From the NCBI RefSeq assembly GCF_019175365.1, contig NZ_CP059572.1:2294001-2358000 (forward strand): 64,000 nt of DNA, in the 5' to 3' direction. Below, piece by piece: positions 40,583-48,807 of this stretch (position 1 is the stretch's first letter; each line of letters begins with the position of its first letter). This DNA is from Actinomadura graeca (lineage in GTDB: Bacteria > Actinomycetota > Actinomycetes > Streptosporangiales > Streptosporangiaceae). The notes beneath the pieces are model-generated. The model had not been told where the DNA came from. It saw nothing but the letters and a program-made list of their open reading frames with translations, and ran no database searches. The position numbers and the translations under genes were made by a program.

Positions 40583-42141
40583 GCCACCCCGCCCTCGATG
40601 ATCGTCACGATCGCGGGGCGGCCGGACAGGTCGAACCCGGACGTGGCGGGCGGGTTGTCACGGTAGCCGGGGCGGGGGAGCTCGTGCGGCGCGAGCTCGA
40701 TGATCCCGGTGGGCTCGACCTGCGGCGCTGTCACGATGTCGGCGGGCAGCGCGGGATCGCGGCCGAACTTCACGACGGTCAGCGACGCGACCTGCTCCAG
40801 GTCCTGGAGCAGGTCGTAGATCCGGCTCAGGAAGATCCGCTGGCCGAAGTCGACCTGCTCGAAGCCGAGGTACCCGCCGACCGCCTCCTCGACCGCGCGC
40901 CGCACCGCCGCCCGGGTGAAGTACGGCTGCGCCCACACCCGCGCCGCCAGGTAGACGTCGGCCTCGGCCGGGCCGACCACGGTGACCAGCTGCGTGGCCA
41001 TCCGGTACCGCTCGAAATGGGCCAGGACGTCCCGGACGAGCGTCTCGGACGGCGGTGCGACCCGGCCCGCCGGCGCGACGTGCAAGACGACCTCGTTCCA
41101 GCTCGCCGAGACAGGCTTGACCTTCCCGACGCCGGGCACCAGCCGGGCGATGTCGGCGTGGTCGTCCAGCGTGACGGCGCGGTCCTGGCTGCGGTACAGC
41201 CGGGGGGCGAGCGCCCGCGCCCGCTCCAGGTCCTCGGCCTCGGCGCCGCCCGCCGCGGCCCGCGGGTTGACGGCCTGCCTGATCTGCTGCCCCGCCGGGA
41301 CGAACGCCTGGCCCGCGCCGACGTTCCCGGCCCGCCCGCCGCCGACCCGGTAGCGGGCCGTGATGAGCACCGGGCTGGTCGGCCCGGCGGGCGGCGGCAC
41401 CATCCCGTTCACGCCGTCGCCGAAGCGGATCTCGGCGCCGCCCGCGGCGTCGCGGCGGCTCACGTAGTGCCGGTCGACCGGGGTGCTCGCGGCGAGGCTC
41501 GGCACCTCCGTCCACGCCGTCGTCCCGCCGGGCTCGTCCACCGTCACCGAGATCGAGCCGCGGATCACCGGTCCCCGGCGCAGCGGGTACAGCTGGTTGG
41601 GCCGCCCGTCGGACACCGCCACGGGGTCGTCCACGACGGTGGTGCCCTCCACGACCGGCAGCGGGTAGAAGCGGCGCAGCCCGTCCGCGCCGGGCGGGGA
41701 GAGCCGCTCGGCGACCACCTCGGCCGGCGTCTCGAAGCGCAGCCGTCGCCCGCCGGGGGCGGAGACGGTGAACGCGGTGCCGGCCGGGAGCGTGACGGGC
41801 GGGACGACCCCGGCGTCGAACGCGACCTCCAGGTCGGCCGACGCCGGGGCCGGCGGCGCCAGCTCGTACCCGATCAGCCGCAGCAGCTGCACCAGCGCCT
41901 CCGGCTCGTCGGAGGTCTCCGGCAGCAGGTTCGCGGCGATCCGGGTCTGGTAGTAGAGGGTCAGGTCGGCGGCGTAGGCGAACAGCTCGATGAGCAGCAC
42001 CCCGAGGTCGCCCTCGCTGTGGTCGGTCCACTCCGGCAGCTTGGCGCGGGCCATCTCCAGCATCGAGGCGCGCAGCGCGTCGTACCCGATGCCGGTGTAG
42101 TCGGCCGGTGCCCGCGCGGACGGCGGGGTCGGGGTGCTCAC
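40579..42141 (-). CDS. Baseplate assembly protein, phage gpJ / Afp11-like
   Basis: A 520-residue protein of the putative baseplate assembly family (TIGR02243-like, related to P2 gpJ). Features are DYTGIGYDALRASML, WTDHSEGDLGVLLIELFAYAADLTLYYQTRIA near the start, the beta-region RFGDGVNGMVPP, and a C-terminal QDRAVTLDDHADIARLVPGVGKVKP segment. It forms the wedge arms that ring the central hub and trigger sheath contraction. Overlaps of 4 nt with both the gp25-like gene and the gpI-like gene indicate a fixed translation order. Confidence 0.92.
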   Translation of the reverse strand: MSTPTPPSARAPADYTGIGYDALRASMLEMARAKLPEWTDHSEGDLGVLLIELFAYAADLTLYYQTRIAANLLPETSDEPEALVQLLRLIGYELAPPAPASADLEVAFDAGVVPPVTLPAGTAFTVSAPGGRRLRFETPAEVVAERLSPPGADGLRRFYPLPVVEGTTVVDDPVAVSDGRPNQLYPLRRGPVIRGSISVTVDEPGGTTAWTEVPSLAASTPVDRHYVSRRDAAGGAEIRFGDGVNGMVPPPAGPTSPVLITARYRVGGGRAGNVGAGQAFVPAGQQIRQAVNPRAAAGGAEAEDLERARALAPRLYRSQDRAVTLDDHADIARLVPGVGKVKPVSASWNEVVLHVAPAGRVAPPSETLVRDVLAHFERYRMATQLVTVVGPAEADVYLAARVWAQPYFTRAAVRRAVEEAVGGYLGFEQVDFGQRIFLSRIYDLLQDLEQVASLTVVKFGRDPALPADIVTAPQVEPTGIIELAPHELPRPGYRDNPPATSGFDLSGRPAIVTIIEGGVA

Positions 42142-42503
42142 GGCAGGTCCAGTTCGAGGCGCCGGACGACGTCGTCCGGCCGCACCGCGTACTCGACCGC
42201 GACGGTCAGCCGCTCCCCGTCCACGGTCACCCGGACGGGCGCGGTCAGCCGGACCTCGGGCATGAACCGGGCCAGCGCCCGCTCGATGTCGCGGCGCAGC
42301 AGCGGCGCGAGCGCCGCCGACCCCGGCTCCTGGAGGCGGGCCGGGACCGCGGTGCCGTAGTCGCGCAGCATGACCCGCTCCCCGGCGCGCCCGGCCAGCA
42401 GATGCCGCAGGCCGTCCTCGACCTTGGCGTGGCCGGCGGCCCGCGCGACCCCGCCGGCCTCGATCCGGAACGGGAACGCCGGGCCCATCAGCCGGCCGGT
42501 CAT
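42138..42503 (-). CDS. Baseplate wedge protein, GPW/gp25 family
   Basis: A 121-residue member of the gp25 lysozyme-like family that lacks lysozyme catalysis and acts as a wedge/sheath-initiator in all contractile machines. Diagnostic parts: AKVEDGLRHLLAGRAGERVMLRDYGTAVP and a C-terminal VEYAVRPDDVVRRLELDL. It lies 10 nt after the spike gene and overlaps the gpJ-like gene by 4 nt, matching the gp25-gpJ-gpI order seen in phage P2-type and eCIS loci. Confidence 0.92.
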   Translation of the reverse strand: MTGRLMGPAFPFRIEAGGVARAAGHAKVEDGLRHLLAGRAGERVMLRDYGTAVPARLQEPGSAALAPLLRRDIERALARFMPEVRLTAPVRVTVDGERLTVAVEYAVRPDDVVRRLELDLP

Positions 42504-42513
42504 CGCCGGTCCC

Positions 42514-43230
42514 TCACGCGAGCACCTGCGTGTTCGTGGTCACCGTCATGACCACCGGGGCGCCGAGGTTCCCGACCCCCGAGTCGCCGACCCGGATCAC
42601 CGGCGACGCCCCGGGACCGAGCTTGACCTGCACGCCCTTCACCTCCGCGACGCCGGGCCCGGCGTCCGCCACGATGCCGGTGGCGGCGAGCGCGACCTCG
42701 GCACCGCCGGGGGCTTTCAGCCGGACCCCGTCGGCGGTGAGCGCGATCTCGGCGCCCCCGGCGGCCTTCAGGCGGATCCCGTCCGCGTCGAGCGTGACGC
42801 TGTGGCCGTTGGCGCCGTCGCTCAGCGTGATGCCGGACGCGTCGAAGGTGAGGTCGTGCGCGTGCGCGGCCTCGGCCAGCCGGACCGCCTCGGCGCCCTC
42901 GGCGTCCTCGAACAGCAGCAGGTGCCCGGCCGCCGAGCGGACGACGCGGCGGTGCGGCGGATCGGCCCTGGCCTCGTCGGGCCACTCCCCCGGCACGTAC
43001 TGGACGCCCGTCCACAGCACGAGCCCCGGGTCGCCGCCCTCGAACTCGACCCAGACCTTCGCGTCGTTCTCCGGCACGAAGAAGTGGCCGTACGGCAGCG
43101 CGGGCCGGGCGACCATCAGCTCGTCCGGCGGGAAGATCGCCGGGACGGACACCCTGACCTGGCCGAGGCCCTCGCCGTCCCGGTTGTCCTTGACGATCCC
43201 CGTGTACTTCCCGAAGTACTGTCCCGGCAT
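42514..43230 (-). CDS. Spike protein, phage baseplate gpV / VgrG C-terminal-like
   Basis: A 238-residue needle protein. An OB-fold (residues 1-95) has YTGIVKDNRDGEGLGQVRVSVP and VWVEFEGGDPGLVLWTG, typical of gp5/gpV/VgrG spikes. Residues about 115-205 are regularly spaced hydrophobic strands, SVTLDADGIRLKAAGG, EIALTADGVRLKAPGG, EVALAATGIVADAGPG, which should build the trimeric beta-helix. No effector domain is fused at the C-terminus. It lies 8 nt downstream of the gpD-like hub gene, its usual partner. Confidence 0.9.
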   Translation of the reverse strand: MPGQYFGKYTGIVKDNRDGEGLGQVRVSVPAIFPPDELMVARPALPYGHFFVPENDAKVWVEFEGGDPGLVLWTGVQYVPGEWPDEARADPPHRRVVRSAAGHLLLFEDAEGAEAVRLAEAAHAHDLTFDASGITLSDGANGHSVTLDADGIRLKAAGGAEIALTADGVRLKAPGGAEVALAATGIVADAGPGVAEVKGVQVKLGPGASPVIRVGDSGVGNLGAPVVMTVTTNTQVLA

Positions 43231-43238
43231 CGTGCTCC

Positions 43239-44357
43239 TCACCTCACGCATTTGAAGTCGGTGCGGTAGCCGCCGCCGTCGACCTTGTGGGTGACCGAGG
43301 AGACGTACCACTCGCCGTTGAACCTGTCGTTGACCCCGCGCACGACGACCGTCGACTTGGCGCGCAGCCAGATCGTCCCGGTGGTGCTGCCGGAGGCGGA
43401 CATGCCGAGGCGGCGCGACTCCAGCGAGTCGTCGGTCGCCTCCAGCTCGCCCTGGTCGGGCACCACCAGGCCCACCGCGGGCCGCCGGGCCGACAGCTTG
43501 CGCTGAAGCTCGCGCTTGCGCCGGACGCCCTGCGCGTACAGGATCCGCAGCCGGTCGCGGTCGCGCGGGCCGACGCGGGCGAGGCGGCCCTCGTCCAGCT
43601 CCCAGATCACGACCTCGGCGGGCTCGGCCGGCCTGGAGCCGACCTGCCTGCCCTGCCGGTCGACGTCGGTGACCTCCTTGAGCCGGTCTATGTAGCCGCT
43701 GTCGAACACCGGCGAGAAGCTCACGAGGTTGCTGCCGGGGCCGTCCCGGAAGCGCAGCACCAGCGTGTCGGCGCGGCGCAGCGTCACCACCCGGCGCTCG
43801 GGGATGAAGTAGAGGACCTCCTGGTCGGACTCGTCCAGCTCGACGAAGCACTTGGCGTGGTAGGTCTGCGCGAGCTCCTGGAGGAAGGCCAGGTCGGTCT
43901 TGCCGTCCTGGTTGATCGGCTTGCTCCTGACCGTCGGGTCGGGGCTGAGCGACGCCTCCACCCGCGCGAAGCCGTACGGCCCGGCGACCGCGCGGACGAT
44001 GTCGGTGACGGTCCGCTCCCGCCACACCCGCTTGCGCTCGACCAGGCCCATCTCGATCGACCTGTCCTCGCCCTTGAGGGAGACGGCGGGCACCCCCGAG
44101 TCGGGGTAGCCGACCTCCACCTTGGTGATCACGGCGCGGATCAGCAGGGCGTGCTGGCCCGGCTCGGCGTACCCGAGGTCCACCTCGGCGACGCTGCCCT
44201 CGAACAGCCCGTCGGCGTAGACGAGGGCGGGGTCGGAGACGGCGATGGCGACGCTGTCGGCCTGCCGGTCGTCCTCGGTCACGGTGACCGAGGTGACCCA
44301 GTCGGTGACGTCCTGCCCTTCGAGGCGGACGTTGACGTACGGCACCCGCGTCCCCAC
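43239..44357 (-). CDS. Baseplate hub protein, phage gpD / VgrG N-terminal-like
   Basis: A 372-residue phage late control protein D family member. The first beta-domain (VRLEGQDVTDWVTSVTVTEDDRQADS) and KGEDRSIEMGLVERKR plus DLAFLQELAQTYHAKCFV are the classical gp27-like hub signatures. It connects the tube to the spike. The GTG at 44357 is chosen because a run of GGGGG lies 8 nt upstream and it starts just before the conserved strand; it is 2 nt from the stop of the LysM gene. Its C-terminus ends in SVTHKVDGGGYRTDF, typical of the family. Confidence 0.9.
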   Translation of the reverse strand: MGTRVPYVNVRLEGQDVTDWVTSVTVTEDDRQADSVAIAVSDPALVYADGLFEGSVAEVDLGYAEPGQHALLIRAVITKVEVGYPDSGVPAVSLKGEDRSIEMGLVERKRVWRERTVTDIVRAVAGPYGFARVEASLSPDPTVRSKPINQDGKTDLAFLQELAQTYHAKCFVELDESDQEVLYFIPERRVVTLRRADTLVLRFRDGPGSNLVSFSPVFDSGYIDRLKEVTDVDRQGRQVGSRPAEPAEVVIWELDEGRLARVGPRDRDRLRILYAQGVRRKRELQRKLSARRPAVGLVVPDQGELEATDDSLESRRLGMSASGSTTGTIWLRAKSTVVVRGVNDRFNGEWYVSSVTHKVDGGGYRTDFKCVR

Positions 44358-44359
44358 CT

Positions 44360-44671
44360 CTAGAACCCCCTCGCGCGCGTGGCGCGGGTGGCGGGGCCGG
44401 GGTCGGGCAGGTCGAGGACGTCGCCGGGCGCGATGTCGAGCGGGAAGACCAGCGGGTTGGCGTCCAGGATCCGCCACCACAGCCCCTCGCCGCCGTAGAA
44501 CCGGTGGGCCAGCAGGTCCAGGCCCTCGCCCTGGACGACGCGGTGCCGGCCCGCGGCGGCGGGCCGCGGCCGGGTGAGCCGCAGCGCGACGACACGGCGG
44601 CGGCCCCCGTCGGGCGCCGTGACGGTCAGGATCGGCAGGCCCGCGTAGCGGGACTCGGGGCTCGGCGGCAT
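44360..44671 (-). CDS. LysM-domain tail adaptor protein
   Basis: A 103-residue protein with one LysM domain (residues about 44-92): HRVVQGEGLDLLAHRFYGG and LWWRILDANPLVFPLDIAPGDVLDLP. In injection systems the LysM lies at the C-terminus of the Afp7-like inner-tube adaptor; here it is a separate gene starting at TGATG from the adaptor stop. It probably sits at the tube-baseplate junction. Confidence 0.88.
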   Translation of the reverse strand: MPPSPESRYAGLPILTVTAPDGGRRRVVALRLTRPRPAAAGRHRVVQGEGLDLLAHRFYGGEGLWWRILDANPLVFPLDIAPGDVLDLPDPGPATRATRARGF

Positions 44672-45246
44672 CAGGCACCTCCCGGCAGCGGCGCGGTGGG
44701 GACGGCCTCGTCGGGCATCCGCTCGACGAGGGTGACGGCGACGTCGGCGCGCAGCGGCGCGAGCGCGGGCGTGAACAGCGTCTCGGTGATCGCGATCTCG
44801 GTGACGACGCAGTCGATGACCCGCCCGCCGAATCCGAACACGCAGTCGGGCGGCGCGGCGAAGCCCTCGTCCCGGCCGTACAGCGCGGTGAACGTGCCCC
44901 CGGCGTCCGGCCAGGAGCGGCTGCGCGGCCACAGCAGCGCGCGGTACTTGTTCAGCTCGGGGGTGATGCCGCCGTCCTCGTCCCGGCCGATGGGGATCCG
45001 GTCGCCGGACGGCCCGGCGTACAGGCCGTCCACCCGGACGGTGAAGCTGATCGTGCGGTCGCCGCCCTGGGTGTACTGGCGCAGCGGAAGCAGCCGCCCG
45101 GGGGCGTTGAGCGTGGCGTAGCCGACGGCGCGCCGGTCGCCGAGCTGCGCGGGGTTGTACTGGAACTCGATCACCACGTCGGGGACGCCGGGGTCGGGGA
45201 TGAGCCCGACCAGGAAGCCGCGGTCCGGCTCGCGCAGGGTGTGCAT
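44671..45246 (-). CDS. Inner-tube initiator/adaptor (CIS tube protein, Afp7-like N-terminal part)
   Basis: A 191-residue protein with VVIEFQYNPAQLGDRRAVGYA near the start, the mark of the CIS tube / Afp7-type family, then ISFTVRVDG, and CVFGFGGRVIDCVVTEIAITETLF. It bridges the tube rings and the hub. Family members often include the LysM that is encoded here by the next gene, so this locus has a split version. It lies 13 nt after the tape-measure stop. Confidence 0.85.
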   Translation of the reverse strand: MHTLREPDRGFLVGLIPDPGVPDVVIEFQYNPAQLGDRRAVGYATLNAPGRLLPLRQYTQGGDRTISFTVRVDGLYAGPSGDRIPIGRDEDGGITPELNKYRALLWPRSRSWPDAGGTFTALYGRDEGFAAPPDCVFGFGGRVIDCVVTEIAITETLFTPALAPLRADVAVTLVERMPDEAVPTAPLPGGA

Positions 45247-45259
45247 CGGCCCTCCCCCC

Positions 45260-47359
45260 TCACGCCGGCGCCGCGGCGCGGTTGCCGGTCCGGAAGTCCT
45301 GCTCGGAGCGCAGCGCCCCGAGCCGCTCCTGGATCGCCCGGATGATCTCGTCGGACAGCAGCCGCGTCGCGTCGGCCTCCAGGCGTTCGGCGTTGACGTT
45401 CACGGTGATCCCTCCCTCGACCCGGATCGACTGGTCGGCGGGCCCGGCGGCGGGCGGCGCGGCGGGGACGGCGGGGAGCGCCGGACGGCCCGGCAGCCCG
45501 GCCGCGCCCGGGACGCCGGGGACGGCGGCGACGCCGGGGAGCGCCGCGGGGATCGGCGGCGGTCCGGCGGGCCCGGTGCCCGGTGCGCCGCCAGGTGCGG
45601 CGCCCGGGGGTGCGGGGACGCCCGGTGCCCCCGGCAGGCCGGGGGGCGCCGGCGCGGCGGGCTGCGCTCCCGCGGGTGGCGCGGCGGCCTGCTTGGCGCG
45701 GCGTTCCTCGTCCTCCTTGCGTCCCTTGGCGACGGCCGCCTCCTGCGCCGTGATCTGCTCCTCCAGCCCGCCGGTGACCTGCTTGGGGGTGAACGCCGCC
45801 GCCACGTCGATCGTCGGCACCTCCTTGGGCGGCAGCAGGCGGCTCTGGACGTCGATCTTGGGGATCAGCGCGGCCCTGTCCAGGCCGGCCAGCCGTCCGA
45901 CGGCGCTGTCGGCGAACGCGTTGTACGCCTCCAGCAGCGTGTTGATCACGCCGATGAAGAAGTTCTGCACGGCGGTGCCGGCCGTGATGAACGCGTTGAC
46001 CACGCCGATCCCGGCGTTCTCGGCGGTGGCGGTGATCCAGCCCCACACCTGGCCCGCGATCGTGCCGATGCCGAGGATGTACTGGCCGATCCGCTGGGCC
46101 TGGATCGAGACGAAGTTCGCCGCGACCAGCACGGCCAGCTTGATCTCGTCCCAGTACGCGATGATCACGATGATGATGCCGACGACGCCGAGCATCACCG
46201 CGATCACGGCCAGCCAGGGGTTGTCGCGCAGCGCCGCCTTCACCTGATCCCAGTAGACGATCAGCAGCGCGATCACCGCGATCAGCGCGACCACCGCGAT
46301 GACCACCAGCACGACCGGGTTCAGCGCCATGACGGCGTTGAACACCGCCTGCGCGGCGGCGGCGATCTCGGTGATCCCGGTGAACGCCTGGAGCACCTGC
46401 CCGGCCTGGCCCACGACCCCGCCGCCCGCGGCGAGCAGGTCCATGTAGTCCTTGGTGGAGGTGAGGGGCTTGTTCCACGCCTCGCCCAGCTTGGTCACCG
46501 AGTCGTAGAACTGCGGCACCGCCGTCAGCGCGGTGCCGAGGGCGTTGACGCCGGAGGTCACCTTCTCGCCGAGCGACTTCGCGGCGTGCGCGGACGCGTT
46601 GGCGCCGGCCTCGTCGAGGGCGGCGGCGACGCTGTCCTCGATCTTCTTCTCGAAGGTCTCCTCCGCGCCGGTGAAGCTGGCCCCGGTGGCCGCGTCGTGC
46701 GCGGCGTCGGCGAGCTTGCCGGACGCGCCGAACAGCACGGCCATCGCGGGTCCGAAGTCGGGGCTGTGGCTGGCCGCGTCCAGCGCCTTGCGGGCGATCG
46801 GGCCCTGCGGGCTCCAGGTGAACTCGATCGCGGTGCCGAAGGTGTCCTCGATCCGGAGGTTCTCCACCGCGCGTTTGATCTTCGCCTCGGAGAAGCCGAA
46901 CTCCTCCCGCAGATGGTCGGTCCAGCCGGTCAGCCGCCGCTGCAGGAGCGCCATGGAGTTCTCGATCGGCTCGCCGGAGAACTTCCAGACGTTGCGGGCC
47001 GCGCCGCCCCCGGCGATGAGCAGGTCGTTGCGCAGCTGCATGTTGCCCTCGCGGATGGCCGTGGCCACGCTCGGGAACGCCTTGTCCAGCGACCCGGTCT
47101 TGTGCTCGATGTGCAGGTCCACCTCGCCGGCCTTGCGGACGAAGACGTCCACGATCCGGATGAGCTCCCTGACCTCCCCGGACGCGGTCATGGTCTCGAA
47201 CCGCACCACCTTGTTGATCTCGGCGATGTTGTCCTGGAGTTTGTAGCGCAGCGCGTCGGCGACCTGCGCAAACGAGTGGAGCACGTCCCCGGCCAGGCCG
47301 GACTCGCGCAGGACCGCGTGGATCTGGTCCAGCATCGACACCACCGACTCCACGTTCAC
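45260..47359 (-). CDS. Tape measure protein
   Basis: A 699-residue protein. Residues 1-300 are helical, coiled-coil-like. Two strong hydrophobic segments (about 347-372, VVLVVIAVVALIAVIALLIVYW; about 384-406, AVIAVMLGVVGIIIVIIAYW) are followed by amphipathic helices, the usual make-up of tape measures that fill the tube and set its length. Residues about 545-640 are a Pro/Gly/Ala-rich, collagen-like linker with repeated PGxP/PGAP triplets. A short helical tail (NVNAERLEADATRLLSDEIIRAIQERL) follows and may be the baseplate anchor. At about 1.5 angstrom per residue it could span roughly 90-105 nm (inference). It follows the DUF6760-like gene as in other injection systems. Confidence 0.85.
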   Translation of the reverse strand: MNVESVVSMLDQIHAVLRESGLAGDVLHSFAQVADALRYKLQDNIAEINKVVRFETMTASGEVRELIRIVDVFVRKAGEVDLHIEHKTGSLDKAFPSVATAIREGNMQLRNDLLIAGGGAARNVWKFSGEPIENSMALLQRRLTGWTDHLREEFGFSEAKIKRAVENLRIEDTFGTAIEFTWSPQGPIARKALDAASHSPDFGPAMAVLFGASGKLADAAHDAATGASFTGAEETFEKKIEDSVAAALDEAGANASAHAAKSLGEKVTSGVNALGTALTAVPQFYDSVTKLGEAWNKPLTSTKDYMDLLAAGGGVVGQAGQVLQAFTGITEIAAAAQAVFNAVMALNPVVLVVIAVVALIAVIALLIVYWDQVKAALRDNPWLAVIAVMLGVVGIIIVIIAYWDEIKLAVLVAANFVSIQAQRIGQYILGIGTIAGQVWGWITATAENAGIGVVNAFITAGTAVQNFFIGVINTLLEAYNAFADSAVGRLAGLDRAALIPKIDVQSRLLPPKEVPTIDVAAAFTPKQVTGGLEEQITAQEAAVAKGRKEDEERRAKQAAAPPAGAQPAAPAPPGLPGAPGVPAPPGAAPGGAPGTGPAGPPPIPAALPGVAAVPGVPGAAGLPGRPALPAVPAAPPAAGPADQSIRVEGGITVNVNAERLEADATRLLSDEIIRAIQERLGALRSEQDFRTGNRAAAPA

Positions 47360-47368
47360 CGCCCCTCC

Positions 47369-47524
47369 TCACCTCCGTCTCGCCGCCTCGATCGCGTCCC
47401 GCTCGCCCTCCAGCTGCCCGGTCAGCTGCCGCAGGTAGTGCCAGCGCTCCTCGGTGGGCAGGCCGAGGATCTCCTCGACGCCCCAGTTCAGGTGGTAGGC
47501 CAGGAAGAACACCTCCCGGCGCAG
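47369..47524 (-). CDS. DUF6760-like small protein, non-canonical start or frameshift product
   Basis: An open frame of 51 codons from the CTG at 47524: VFFLAYHLNWGVEEILGLP and ERWHYLRQL match the DUF6760 family core found between chaperone and tape measure in injection-system loci. No ATG, GTG or TTG lies upstream in this frame near the expected N-terminus; the only GTG would delete part of the core. A very strong GGGGAGGAGG ends 5 nt before the CTG, so CTG initiation is one reading. The frame is -1 relative to the upstream chaperone gene and continues open through its end, so a -1 frameshift giving a longer chaperone (as in lambda G/GT) is the other. Stop TGA at 47369-47371. Confidence 0.65.
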   Translation of the reverse strand: MRREVFFLAYHLNWGVEEILGLPTEERWHYLRQLTGQLEGERDAIEAARRR

Positions 47525-47538
47525 CCGGTCCTCCTCCC

Positions 47539-48315
47539 CTACGAGGCCGCCAAGAAATTCGACATGTCCAGCGAGGCCGTGTACTCGCGGCCGCAGCCGC
47601 CGCAGCCCACCGTGCGGCGCAGGTCGATGCCCGGCCCGCCGTCGTTGAGGGCCCGGTCGACCAGCCCGCGGTCGGAGAGCGTCATGTCCTTGAACACGGC
47701 CGTGCCGAGCGCCTCCAGCTTCGGCCCCGGCATGTCGCCCATCTCCTTCAGGCAGCGCGCCATCAGGGCGTTCTTGCCCTGGGACGCGTTCTCCCTGATG
47801 ACGCCGGCCACCCGTTCCTCGTCCAGGCCGGTCGGGTGGCGGAACACCAGCACGTCGTAGAGTTCACCCGTGCGGTCGACGTAGCCGTCCTCCAGCTTCA
47901 CGGTCACGTCGCCGGGCACCTCGCCGGGGCCGAGCCGGACGACGTCGAGCTCGGAGAGGTCCTCGACGAGGGTGGTCGACTCGTGGCAGGCGCCGCAGGC
48001 GTAGCTCGCCCGCATCTCCGGGCCGAAGGTGATCTCCCGCAGCCGGATCAGCAGGAACTGGCGGTCGGCCGAGTAGAGGCCCTGGGCGGCGCGGATCCCG
48101 GGCGCCTCCAGCGTCCCCAGCCGGACCAGGCAGCCGCCGAGCAGCTCGGAGATCATCCGCGCGCCGTTGGCGCGGTGGCGGCGGTCGGCCAGCACCGCCT
48201 CGTCGCGTCCGGTCATCTTGCGCAGCACCGCGGTCCGGTGGACCTGCCCGTCGCCGTCCTCGTAGCCGACCGGCAGCTCGAACTCGAACTCGCGCGGGCG
48301 GGCGGGCGCGGTCAC
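47539..48315 (-). CDS. Putative tail assembly chaperone with zinc-ribbon motifs
   Basis: A 258-residue protein located, as tail chaperones are, between the tube and tape-measure genes. The N-terminus, FEFELPVGYEDGDGQVHRTAVLRKMTGRDEAVL, is typical of this group. It contains two Cys-x-x-Cys knuckles, ACGACHE (about 118-124) and GCGGCGREY (about 240-248), likely to bind zinc together. GTG overlaps the tube stop (GTGA, 48312-48315). It presumably shields the tape measure during assembly. A -1 frameshift near its end would extend it into the DUF6760-like frame. Confidence 0.8.
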   Translation of the reverse strand: MTAPARPREFEFELPVGYEDGDGQVHRTAVLRKMTGRDEAVLADRRHRANGARMISELLGGCLVRLGTLEAPGIRAAQGLYSADRQFLLIRLREITFGPEMRASYACGACHESTTLVEDLSELDVVRLGPGEVPGDVTVKLEDGYVDRTGELYDVLVFRHPTGLDEERVAGVIRENASQGKNALMARCLKEMGDMPGPKLEALGTAVFKDMTLSDRGLVDRALNDGGPGIDLRRTVGCGGCGREYTASLDMSNFLAAS

Positions 48316-48773
48316 GCGACCCGCTCCAGCCCGTTGTGCTCGATCTCGACCGTCTGCTTGAACAGGTTCGTCGACCCGGCCTCCAGGTCGGCGAACTTGG
48401 AGGACTTGACCCAGCCCTCGTAGAAGGCGAAGCGGAGCACCTCCTGGCCGTTCTCCAGCTTGATCACCGCCCCGTTGCGGCGGACGGACGAGCCCCCGCT
48501 CGCGCCGTTCAGCGCGAACATCTCCTTGAACCAGTCCTGGAACAGCCGGTCGAACGGGCTGCCGTCCATGTTGCGCTCGATCACGAGCGTCTCGAACTTC
48601 ACCACCCCGCTGGAGATCTTCAGGACCACCGGGGAGCCGCCCACCGGCTGCTCGATGGTGTCGGTGGAGCCCTCGCTGAGCCCGGTCACCTTCGTCACCG
48701 GGCACGCCGTCCCCGCGACCTCCAGCAGGAAGCCGTGGGTGCGGTAGGACTCGCTGAACGTCAGCTCGGTCAT
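48312..48773 (-). CDS. Tail tube protein (gp19 / Hcp-like)
   Basis: A 153-residue tube subunit of usual size. Hallmarks: GFLLEVAGTACPVTKVTGLSEG, then KFETLVIERNMDGSP, FDRLFQDWFKEM and a C-terminal TVEIEHNGLERV, as in T4 gp19-like and Afp1/Afp5 tube proteins. Hexameric rings stack around the tape measure to form the channel carrying effectors. Only one tube gene is present although there are two sheaths. It lies 34 nt downstream of sheath 1. Confidence 0.93.
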   Translation of the reverse strand: MTELTFSESYRTHGFLLEVAGTACPVTKVTGLSEGSTDTIEQPVGGSPVVLKISSGVVKFETLVIERNMDGSPFDRLFQDWFKEMFALNGASGGSSVRRNGAVIKLENGQEVLRFAFYEGWVKSSKFADLEAGSTNLFKQTVEIEHNGLERVA

Positions 48774-48807
48774 GCCATCTCTCCTCTCACGCCTCGGCGG
48801 CGGCCGC

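Noticed and set aside
45171..47372. 733-codon frame over the tape measure
   Set aside because: Arg/Gly-rich shadow; the tape measure in the neighbouring frame has helical and hydrophobic structure and a proper start.
47540..47600. A canonical X-XXY-YYZ slippery heptamer at the chaperone 3' end
   Set aside because: Frame-by-frame reading gives no canonical heptamer; only weak single-tRNA slippage at TTC is possible, so frameshifting is kept as a hypothesis only.
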